A stretch of DNA of 64,000 bases from Aldehydirespirator sp028819505 (GTDB lineage Bacteria > Actinomycetota > Acidimicrobiia > Acidimicrobiales > Aldehydirespiratoraceae): assembly GCA_965207755.1 (NCBI GenBank), contig OZ242297.1:3038001-3102000 (forward strand), in the 5' to 3' direction. The translations under genes and the position numbers were made by a program. Below, in pieces: positions 48,521 to 55,543 of this stretch; within the stretch, counting starts at the first letter, position 1, and each line of letters opens with the position of its first letter. The notes under the pieces are model-generated. The model worked only from the letters and a program-made list of their open reading frames with translations, made no database searches and was not told the DNA's origin.

Positions 48521-49825
48521 TCAGGCTGTGAGCAAGCCTGCGGGGATCACGGCCACGCCGTCGCGGCGGCGGTATGCCTCGCGCCCGGTGGTTATCACCG
48601 CGGCGTCTGCCATTTCCGGCCCGATGCGCTCGGCGAGCCAGCGAAGGTGCCGGACGTCGCCGTCTGAGACGGCTGCCGCGAGCTTCACCTCGACGGCGAC
48701 GATCCGCCCGTCTACGCCTTGCACGATGAGATCGACCTCGTGCTCGCCGCCGTGCGTTCGCAGATGGAACACCTTGGCTTCGTTCGCCTGCGCGTAGACG
48801 CGGACCGACTGAGTCACAAGCGACTGGAACAGCGCGCCGAGCAGGCTTCCGTCGCGGGGCACGGCCCAACCGCCGTCTTGTCCGTCGAGCAGACCGTCGG
48901 CGTTCAGCTCAAGAAGGCGGGCCGCGAGCGCCGGGTCGGCCAGTTGATGCACGGGTGCCGACGCGAGACGCCGCAGACGGTTGCGAGTCGGCAACCACGC
49001 GGGCACATCCTCGATGATCCACAGGCCTTCGAGGGCTGCCCGGTAGGCGATCGTGGTCGCCTTCGTCGGCTTGTCGGCCTCGCCTGGAGACGCCGCGTCG
49101 CGGATCAACTCGAAAGTCGCAGCTGTCGACGTGGCGGCGGCGTAGGCGGCCATCCAGCGGCGCAGCGCGGCCCGGCTGCGCACGGCGCGGCCCTGCTCGT
49201 GGACATGGCGCTCGGCGATGCGGTCGATGTAGCCTTCGAGATAGGTGCGCACGGCGCGAGCTGAGCGGCCCCGCACCGCGGGGAACCCCGAGCCCGTGAT
49301 CTCCGCCGCGTAGTCCGCGAGCCCGAGACCGGAAGCGCCCTCAACTCTCGGCCGGCTTCCCTGCAGGAGCTCGCCGAGGCTCACCGTGGGATCGCTAACC
49401 CCCCTTTCCGCCAGCGCCAAGGGGCGCATGCGGACGGTCACGATCCGCCCGGCGCCCGTGTGGGTCGGCAGTTCCGCCGGCGCGGCCGACCCGGTCAGCA
49501 GGAACCGGGGCGTGCGCGGGTCGGCGTCGACGGCACGGCGGACGACATCCCACGACACAGGCAGCCGCTGCCACTCGTCGATAAGGATCGGCGGCCGTCC
49601 GTCGGCAAGCCGCGCCGGGTCCGCTCGGGCGATGTCGAGTTCGGCACTATCATCGAGGCGGTACACGGTGGCCGCCCTCCGCAAGGCGGTTTCGGTCTTG
49701 CCGACCGCTCGTGGTCCCTCGACCGCAACCGCCGGCAGCTCGTCGCACAACACGTCGAGTTCACCGTCGACGATTCTCGGGTAGTACGTTCCCAGGTCCA
49801 CCCCGCCCTCCCCGGGCCGAGCCAT
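48521..49825 (-). CDS. AAA ATPase with C-terminal DUF4143 nuclease-like domain
   Basis: This 434-residue protein has Walker A VEGPRAVGKTETALR (about 34-48), Walker B PPILIDEWQRLP and sensor FLLTGSA in the AAA_14 domain. The DUF4143 domain (about 190-420) ends in HEVDLIVQ...IVAVEVKLA, a PD-(D/E)xK-like Asp...Glu-x-Lys. Such ATPases are common in mobile and defence regions; their function is poorly known. I give ATG at 49825; GTG at about 49801 with GGGGAGGG upstream would start at VDLGTYYPRIV. Triple 23-bp repeat arrays lie on both sides of the gene. Confidence 0.88.
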   Translation of the reverse strand: MARPGEGGVDLGTYYPRIVDGELDVLCDELPAVAVEGPRAVGKTETALRRAATVYRLDDSAELDIARADPARLADGRPPILIDEWQRLPVSWDVVRRAVDADPRTPRFLLTGSAAPAELPTHTGAGRIVTVRMRPLALAERGVSDPTVSLGELLQGSRPRVEGASGLGLADYAAEITGSGFPAVRGRSARAVRTYLEGYIDRIAERHVHEQGRAVRSRAALRRWMAAYAAATSTAATFELIRDAASPGEADKPTKATTIAYRAALEGLWIIEDVPAWLPTRNRLRRLASAPVHQLADPALAARLLELNADGLLDGQDGGWAVPRDGSLLGALFQSLVTQSVRVYAQANEAKVFHLRTHGGEHEVDLIVQGVDGRIVAVEVKLAAAVSDGDVRHLRWLAERIGPEMADAAVITTGREAYRRRDGVAVIPAGLLTA

Positions 49826-49869
49826 GCCTGTCGACTGCTGCTTGCTGTGCCGACAAAGGTGATCTTACT

Positions 49870-49938
49870 GATCCGACGGCTGCTACCATACCGTTCCGAC
49901 GGCCAATATCGCACTGATACGACGGCTAATGCCGTACT
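49870..49938. repeat. Triple 23-bp tandem repeat upstream of the DUF4143 ATPase gene
   Basis: Units at 49870-49892, 49893-49915 and 49916-49938 share GAT.CGACGGCTA.TACC.TAC. They end 45 bp before the ATPase start and overlap the 3' part of a phd-like fragment. Period and copy number equal those of the array downstream of the gene. Confidence 0.82.
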
Positions 49939-50058
49939 GCGGTCGGTCACCAGAATCGTCTCACCCGACGCCGCGAGCCTGACATACTCGCTCAGCCGGC
50001 TGTTCAGGGCCTTGATCCCGACTGACCTCACTAACCCAACGTAGCGACTGGTTGCCAC
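49870..50058 (-). pseudogene. Phd/YefM-like antitoxin fragment
   Basis: From ATG at 50058 the frame reads VRSVGIKALNSRLSEYVRLA and GETILVTDRSTALAVV, the N-terminal half of a Phd antitoxin. After about residue 47 it enters the 23-bp repeats and loses the family pattern, then continues antisense to nothing recognisable inside the ATPase gene. No PIN or Doc toxin follows. It is most simply the remnant of a TA pair whose promoter region was kept. Confidence 0.65.
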
Positions 50059-50099
50059 TTCATCACCATCATCGACCGCTGCCAGATCGCGAAGTGGGG

Positions 50100-50348
50100 T
50101 CAGCCGCCGGCGGTCTGGGGGACGAAGTAGACGACCGCGCCGTCGGCTAGGGGCTCGTACTCGGGGTGGGCGATGAGCAGGCCGTCTATCACTACCGAGA
50201 CACCGGACCGCAGGGCGTCGCCAAGGCCGGGGTAGCGACTGTCGAGGTCGTCGATCAGGGCGCCGACGGTGGCTCCCTCCGCCTCAACCTCGGCGAGACC
50301 CCCGGTGGGGCCTCGCAGGTTGGAGCTCAGGTGGACGCTGACGGCCAC
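50100..50348 (-). CDS. MoaD/ThiS-family sulfur-carrier protein
   Basis: This 82-residue beta-grasp protein ends in VYFVPQTAGG; the terminal Gly-Gly is what becomes thiocarboxylated to deliver sulfur. The rest (VSVHLSSNLRGPTGG, TVGALIDDLDSRYPGL, INDG-like VVIDGLLI) fits MoaD, the small subunit of molybdopterin synthase. It is 21 bp downstream of coxL, so it probably serves this Mo-hydroxylase operon. GTG start at 50348. ThiS or another sulfur carrier is possible. Confidence 0.85.
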   Translation of the reverse strand: MAVSVHLSSNLRGPTGGLAEVEAEGATVGALIDDLDSRYPGLGDALRSGVSVVIDGLLIAHPEYEPLADGAVVYFVPQTAGG

Positions 50349-50369
50349 CGACCCCTCCGCCGGAACGCC

Positions 50370-52634
50370 CTAGGCGCCGTTGGAGCCGCCGTTGGCGGTG
50401 ATGGCGTCCAGCACCCTGACCGGCGACATCGGCAGGTCGCGGATGCGGCATCCGGTGGCGTTGTAGATGGCGTTGGCCACGGCCGGTATCGGGGGCACGA
50501 TGCCGGTCTCGCCCACGCCCCGCACGCCGTAGGGATGGGCCGGGTTGGGGACCTCCACGATGATGGCGTCGATCATGGGCAGGTCCGAGGCCACCGGCAC
50601 CCGGTAGTCGAGGAAGCTGGGATTCTCCATCACGCCGTCGGAGTCGTAGATGTACTCCTCGTTGAGGGCCCAACCCACTCCCTGGGCGACACCGCCCTGG
50701 ATCTGGCCCTCCACGTAGCTGGGATGGATGGCGGTGCCCGCGTCCTGCGAGGCGGTGTAGCGCACCACCCGCACCACGCCGGTCTCGGAGTCGACCTCCA
50801 CGTCGCAGAGGTGCACCGCGAAGCCGGGGCCGGCCCCGTGGGCCTCCAGCGACCCGGTGGCGGTGAGCGGGCCGCCGGTGCGCTTGGCCTTGGCACAGAT
50901 CGCGGCCACCGGCAGCGGATCCTTGTCGCCGTCGCTGCCGGTGTAGACGGCCTGGCCGTCCACCCAGTCGACTTCGTCGACGTCGGCGCCCATCATCTTG
51001 GCCGCCCGTCCCCGCAGCTCGACCACCATCTTGCGGCAGGCCTCCACCACGGCCATGCCGGTGGCGAATGTGGCCCGGCTGCCCTCGGTGACGTCGGTGA
51101 AGCCGACCGCCTCGGTGTCGCCCACCACCGGACGGATGTCGTAGACATCGATGCCCAGCTCCTCGGCGGCCATCAGCGCCATCGAGGCCCGGCTGCCGCC
51201 GATGTCGGGGCTGCCGGTGACCACGGTGGCGGTGCCGTCCTCGTTGAGGTTGACGGTGGCGCTGGACGACTCGCCGATGTTGAACCAGTAGCCGGCGGCC
51301 AGGCCGCGGCCCTGGTCGGGTCCCAGGGGCGCGGTGAAGTGCGGGTGGTCGCGCACCGCCTCGAGGCACTCCACGAACCCGATCCGGGCGAACGGGAAGC
51401 CCATCGTGGACGGGTCGCCCTCCGCCACCGCGTTCCGGAGCCGCAGATCCATGGCGTCTATGCCGAGCTCGGTGGCCACCTCGTCGAGCATGGTCTCCAT
51501 CGCGTAGGCGGTCAGGGGCGCGGCCGGGGCCCGGTAGGCGGCCGAGCGGGCCGTGTTGATCACCACGTCGAGCGCCTCGATCTCGAAGTTGGGAATCTTG
51601 TAGGACTCGAACACGGTCATCGCACCCAGGAGCCCGCCGGGGCCGGCGTAGGCGCCGTTGGTGTAGATCAGGTAGGCGTCCCCGGCCACCAGGTTGCCGT
51701 CGCTCTGGACGCCGAGCTTGATGCGGAGCTTGGTGCCCGGCGCGGGTCCGGTGGCGCGGAACACCTCGTCGCGGGTCATCACCATCTTCACCGGGCGCCC
51801 CGCCTTGGCCGACAGGGCCACGGCAAGCGGCTCGAGGTAGATGGTGGTCTTGCCGCCGAAACCGCCGCCGATCTCGGCGGGGATCACCCGAATGCGGGTG
51901 TTCTCCCAGCCGAGCAGCGTGGCGGTGGACGACCGGACGTTGAAGTGCCCCTGCGAGGAGCACCAGATGGTGGTGTGGCCGTCCTGGCCGGTGTCGGCCA
52001 CGCAGGCGTGGGGCTCGATGTATCCCTGGTGGACCGGCTGGGTGGTGAACTCCCGCTCGATCACCAGGTCGGCCTCGGCGAACCCGGCGTCCATGTCCGT
52101 GCCGCTGGAGAAGCGGGTGATGTTGGGGATGTTGGAGGGCTCCTCTGCGGGCGGGTCGGCTCCGGCGGTCATCATGTGGGCGTGCAGCACGGGGGCGTCG
52201 GGGGCCAGCGCCTGGTCGATGGTGAGCACCGCCGGCAGCACCTCGTACTCGACCTTGACCGCCGCCGCGGCCGCCTGGGCCTGGTCGCGGGTGGAGGCGG
52301 CCACCGCAGCCAACGCGTGGCCCTCGTAGAGGACCTTGTCGCGGGCGATGACGTTGACGCACATGTCGTACTGGCGGTGGCCGGGCTCGACGGCCGGGAA
52401 GTCGTCGCCGGTGATCACCGCCTTGACGCCGGGCATGGCCTCGGCCTCCGACGTGTCGATGGAGGTGATCCGGGCGTGGGCGTGGGGTGAGCGCACCACG
52501 ATGCCGTGGAGCTGCCCCGACATGTTGAGGTCGGCCGCGAAGCGTGCCCGGCCGGTCACCTTCTCGAGCCCGTCGTGGCGGACGGGCCGGGTGCCGACGT
52601 ACTTGTAGCTGGGCTTGGGCTCGGTGACGGTCAC
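50370..52634 (-). CDS. Mo-hydroxylase large subunit (xanthine dehydrogenase family)
   Basis: This 754-residue intact large subunit has the a/b hammerhead (about 10-125: GRARFAADLNMSGQLHG, LYEGHALAAVAA), MoCoBD_1 with PAEIGGGFGGKTTIYLEP and the active loop SAAYRAPAAP, and MoCoBD_2 with GSPDIGGSRASMALMAAE, SQDAGTAIHPSYVEGQIQGG and GVRGVGETGIVPP (catalytic Glu). AYRAPAAP excludes form I CO dehydrogenase (AYRCSFR). The substrate is not evident. It is the last catalytic gene of coxM-coxS-coxL and precedes the moaD-like gene. A 40-bp repeat element lies upstream of its start. Confidence 0.94.
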   Translation of the reverse strand: MTVTEPKPSYKYVGTRPVRHDGLEKVTGRARFAADLNMSGQLHGIVVRSPHAHARITSIDTSEAEAMPGVKAVITGDDFPAVEPGHRQYDMCVNVIARDKVLYEGHALAAVAASTRDQAQAAAAAVKVEYEVLPAVLTIDQALAPDAPVLHAHMMTAGADPPAEEPSNIPNITRFSSGTDMDAGFAEADLVIEREFTTQPVHQGYIEPHACVADTGQDGHTTIWCSSQGHFNVRSSTATLLGWENTRIRVIPAEIGGGFGGKTTIYLEPLAVALSAKAGRPVKMVMTRDEVFRATGPAPGTKLRIKLGVQSDGNLVAGDAYLIYTNGAYAGPGGLLGAMTVFESYKIPNFEIEALDVVINTARSAAYRAPAAPLTAYAMETMLDEVATELGIDAMDLRLRNAVAEGDPSTMGFPFARIGFVECLEAVRDHPHFTAPLGPDQGRGLAAGYWFNIGESSSATVNLNEDGTATVVTGSPDIGGSRASMALMAAEELGIDVYDIRPVVGDTEAVGFTDVTEGSRATFATGMAVVEACRKMVVELRGRAAKMMGADVDEVDWVDGQAVYTGSDGDKDPLPVAAICAKAKRTGGPLTATGSLEAHGAGPGFAVHLCDVEVDSETGVVRVVRYTASQDAGTAIHPSYVEGQIQGGVAQGVGWALNEEYIYDSDGVMENPSFLDYRVPVASDLPMIDAIIVEVPNPAHPYGVRGVGETGIVPPIPAVANAIYNATGCRIRDLPMSPVRVLDAITANGGSNGA

Positions 52635-52677
52635 GTGCGGCTCCTAGCTCTCGTTCGTTGCGGTGATCTGGGTGTTG

Positions 52678-52720
52678 CCCGCTCTTGTTCGCTGCGCTCA
52701 CGGGCCGCTCGGGCCACGGC
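52678..52720 (+). repeat. 43-bp inverted repeat, left copy (between coxL and coxS)
   Basis: The 43 bp from 52678 are the exact reverse complement of 54158-54200 on the other side of coxS and coxM. The core also occurs, with changes, twice at 1311-1427. Confidence 0.88.
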
Positions 52721-52759
52721 TTCGCTCGGCGCCTCTTGGAATCGTCGCATCGGCGCCGC

Positions 52760-53233
52760 TTACTCGCTCAGCCTCTGGGCCGCGGCCTGCACGGCCCTCA
52801 CGATCTTGTCGTAGCCGGTACACCGGCAGAGGTTGCCGGCCAGGCCGTAGCGGATCTCGGTCTCGTCGGGGTCGGGGTTGCGGTCGAGCAGGGCCTTGGC
52901 CGCCACCAGGAGCCCGGGGGTACACACGCCGCACTGCAGGGCGGCGCCCTCCAGGAAGCACTGCTGCAAGGGGTGCAGGTCGTCGCCGCTGGCCATTCCC
53001 TCCACGGTGGAGATGGTTGTGCCCTCGGCCTCGGGGGCGAGCACCAGGCACGAGCACAGCAGCCGCCCGTCCATGACGACCGAGCAGGCCCCGCAGTCGC
53101 CGGTGCCGCAGCCCTCCTTGGCCCCGGTGAGGCCCACCTCGTCGCGCAGGGCGTCGAGCAGCGTCTGGCCTCCGTCGCAGAGGAACTCGGCCGGGTCGCC
53201 GTTGATGGTGCAAGTGACGTGGACACGGCTCAT
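52760..53233 (-). CDS. [2Fe-2S] subunit of Mo-hydroxylase (CoxS)
   Basis: This 157-residue iron-sulfur subunit has a ferredoxin-type cluster CGTGDCGACSV with a fourth Cys in LLCSCLVLA, and a helical second cluster CGVCTPG...LCRCTGYDKI. ATG at 53233 overlaps the coxM stop as ATGA. 125 bp separate it from coxL, a gap that contains the 43-bp inverted-repeat copy, which is unusual inside a cox operon where genes are normally abutted. Confidence 0.94.
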   Translation of the reverse strand: MSRVHVTCTINGDPAEFLCDGGQTLLDALRDEVGLTGAKEGCGTGDCGACSVVMDGRLLCSCLVLAPEAEGTTISTVEGMASGDDLHPLQQCFLEGAALQCGVCTPGLLVAAKALLDRNPDPDETEIRYGLAGNLCRCTGYDKIVRAVQAAAQRLSE

Positions 53234-54099
53234 GACTGGCCTCCTCGCTCGCGGGCCCGCTCGGCTGCGATGGACACCGCCCGGCGGGCCAGCACGCCGG
53301 CAACCTGCCGGCGGTAGGCGACGGTGCCCCGCTTGTCGTCGATGGGATTGGCAGCGGCCGCCGCAGCCGCCCCGACGGCAGCCAGCACATCGCCGGCCGG
53401 CTCGTTGCCGACCAGGGCGGCCTCGGCGTCGGGCACCCGTACCACGGTGGGGGCCACCGCGCCGAGGGCGATGGCCGCTGAGGCGACCTTGCCGTCGCCG
53501 TCGAGGGTGACCCGGGCCGCCGCGCCGACCACCGCGATGTCCATCTCGGTGCGGGGGATCAGCCGCAGGTAGGCGTCGGCGGTGCGGGCCGGCGGCTCGT
53601 CCAGCTCGAACTCGACGATGATCTCGCCCGGCCCGAGCGAAGTGGCGCCGGGGCCGGTGGCCACGTCGGCCGCGGCCACGGTGCGCTCCGCGCCCGGCCC
53701 GGCGATCACGGCCCGGGCGTCGTTGACGATGAGGCTGGGAGGTGTGTCGGCTGCGGGCGAGGCGTTGGCCAGGTTGCCGCCCCAGCTCGAACGGCTCTGG
53801 ATCTGGTCGGAGCCGATCAGCCCGCTGGCCTCGACCAGGCCCGGGAAGGCGGCGGCCAGCCCGGCGTGGGCGCAGATGTCGGCGGTGGGGGTGGCCGCGC
53901 CGACCGTGTAGGTGGATCCGCTGCTGCTGATCGCGCACAGGCGCTCGATGCGCTTGAGGTCGACCATGACGCTCGGTTCAGGTCGGCCGGCACGGATCTG
54001 CGGGATCAGGTCGGTCGCGCCCGCGTACACACGGGCGTCCGGCTCGGAACCCAGCAGACCCACAGCCTCGGCCACCGTCGTCGGGGAGGCGTATTTCAT
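53230..54099 (-). CDS. FAD-binding subunit of Mo-hydroxylase (CoxM)
   Basis: This 289-residue flavin subunit has VYAGATDLIPQIRAG (FAD loop, with Ala in place of the first Gly of AGGT), SRSSWGGNLANASPAAD (in the place of TIGGN) and the C-terminal CO-dehydrogenase flavoprotein domain LRLIPRTEMDIAVVGAAARV. I chose ATG at 54099 (MKYASPTTVAEAVGLL); earlier in-frame Met codons give an atypical leader. It is the first gene of the operon. The 54100-54396 gap to the divergent hydroxylase gene carries the right copy of the 43-bp inverted repeat. Confidence 0.92.
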   Translation of the reverse strand: MKYASPTTVAEAVGLLGSEPDARVYAGATDLIPQIRAGRPEPSVMVDLKRIERLCAISSSGSTYTVGAATPTADICAHAGLAAAFPGLVEASGLIGSDQIQSRSSWGGNLANASPAADTPPSLIVNDARAVIAGPGAERTVAAADVATGPGATSLGPGEIIVEFELDEPPARTADAYLRLIPRTEMDIAVVGAAARVTLDGDGKVASAAIALGAVAPTVVRVPDAEAALVGNEPAGDVLAAVGAAAAAAANPIDDKRGTVAYRRQVAGVLARRAVSIAAERARERGGQS

Positions 54100-54157
54100 G
54101 GCCGAGAGCATAGAGGCCGAGCAAATGGACCACGACCGGCCGGCCGGCGCGGGCCAG

Positions 54158-54200
54158 GCCGTGGCCCGAGCGGCCCGTGAGCGCAGCGAACAAGAGCGGG
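54158..54200 (-). repeat. 43-bp inverted repeat, right copy (upstream of coxM)
   Basis: This is the exact reverse complement of 52678-52720. It lies 58 bp upstream of the coxM start and 196 bp upstream of the divergent hydroxylase start, where both promoters would be expected. Confidence 0.88.
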
Positions 54201-54396
54201 AATGACACCGACGCAACGCATCCGGCTCTCATCCACTCGCGGACGCCCACAGGATGCCGCCGCGACGGCCGGTCACTCCGGAATCTCGGGTTGGGCATGT
54301 TCCGCACGCCCGCAGAATCGATCCGAGAATCCTGCACGGGCTGTAGCATTCCGGGCTACCCGGTCGGGTCGTTCGGCTTCAAGGGGGTCGCAGGCT

Positions 54397-55422
54397 ATGG
54401 CGGACATGTCCCCGACGACAGGCTCGGTCGCCAACCCCGGCTCGAAGGGCTTCGAGCCCGAGGTGCCCATCACGACCTCGCCGATGTTCGACTGGCCGCC
54501 GCGGCCGGTGGCGACGCTGCTGTACCTGGTCAAACCGGTGATGCTGCCCTACGGCGTGTTCTGGGTGGCGCTGGCCGCGCTGACCTGGAACTACCTCACG
54601 CCGTCGATGGACCGCATGGCGAGCCTTCATCCAAGGTGGATCCTTGAGATCTACCTCCGCAACGCGCTGATCCTCAGTGCGGTGGCGGGCGCGCTGCACC
54701 TGGCGCTCTATGTGAGGCGGACCCAGCAGCAGCGCTACAAGTACAACCGGCAGTGGATGAGCACCACCAACCAGGAGTTCCTGTGGACTGACCAGACCCG
54801 CGACAACGTGTTCTGGAGCCTGGTCAGCGGCGTCGCCGTCTGGACCGGGTACGAGTCGCTCACGATGTGGCTCTACGCCACCGACCGGATCCCACAGGTG
54901 GAGTGGTCAACGGGGTGGCCGTACCTGTCGGCGCTGACCGTCGGGGCGTTCCTGTGGTCGGTGACCCACTTCTACCTGAACCACCGGCTGCTGCACGTCC
55001 GCTGGTTCTACGACCACGCCCACTACCTGCACCACCGCAACGTCAACACCGGGCCCTGGACCGGCATCTCGATGCACCCGCTGGAGCACCTGATCTACTT
55101 CAGCGTGTTCGTGCTGTGGTGGGTGGTGCCGGCCCATCCGTTCATCGTGGTCCTCGCCGGCCTGTTCCAAGGTGTGTCGCCGGCGGTGTCGCACTCGGGG
55201 TTCGAGCGCTTCGAGGTCGGCCGGCGCGGGGGGCGCACCACGCCGGGCGCCGACTACTTCCACCACCTGCACCACCGCTACTTCGAGTGCAACTACGGCA
55301 ACCGGCCCGTGCCCGTCGACAAGCTCTTCGGCACCTTCCACGACGGCACCCCCGAGGCCCACGCCCGCATGCGCCAGCGCATGAAGGCCCGCCGCGGCGC
55401 CCACGCCGGCACCCAGTCCTGA
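54397..55422 (+). CDS. Sterol desaturase/fatty-acid hydroxylase family membrane protein
   Basis: This 341-residue di-iron membrane oxygenase has at least four hydrophobic segments (LLYLVKPVMLPYGVFWVALA, ALILSAVAGALHLALYV, VFWSLVSGVAVWTGY, ISMHPLEHLIYFSVFVLWWV). The histidine boxes are LNHRLLH, HAHYLHHRN, HPLEHL and HHLHHRYFE. The family hydroxylates or desaturates lipids such as sterols, carotenoids or fatty acids; the substrate is unknown. I chose ATG at 54397, preceded by AAGGGGG; the frame is open further upstream without coding character. It is divergent from coxM and convergent with the methyltransferase gene. Confidence 0.9.
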   Translation: MADMSPTTGSVANPGSKGFEPEVPITTSPMFDWPPRPVATLLYLVKPVMLPYGVFWVALAALTWNYLTPSMDRMASLHPRWILEIYLRNALILSAVAGALHLALYVRRTQQQRYKYNRQWMSTTNQEFLWTDQTRDNVFWSLVSGVAVWTGYESLTMWLYATDRIPQVEWSTGWPYLSALTVGAFLWSVTHFYLNHRLLHVRWFYDHAHYLHHRNVNTGPWTGISMHPLEHLIYFSVFVLWWVVPAHPFIVVLAGLFQGVSPAVSHSGFERFEVGRRGGRTTPGADYFHHLHHRYFECNYGNRPVPVDKLFGTFHDGTPEAHARMRQRMKARRGAHAGTQS

Positions 55423-55437
55423 CACGGACCGCGGAAC

Positions 55438-55456
55438 CGGAGGAGCCTGTCCTCCG
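55438..55456. terminator. Short hairpin between convergent genes
   Basis: CGGAGGA (55438-55444) and TCCTCCG (55450-55456) form a perfect 7-bp stem with a 5-nt loop just after the hydroxylase stop. No T-run follows, as often in high-GC actinobacteria. Confidence 0.55.
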
Positions 55457-55543
55457 ACAATCGAAGCAGCCGGCGCCAGATGTCAGTCAGCACCGCTGCG
55501 GGACGGGGAGCCAGATGCACGACGGCTTCGGCTTGGTCGCTGT

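Noticed and set aside
50166..52490. Long plus-strand open frame over coxL
   Set aside because: Antisense shadow of a well-conserved Mo-hydroxylase subunit.
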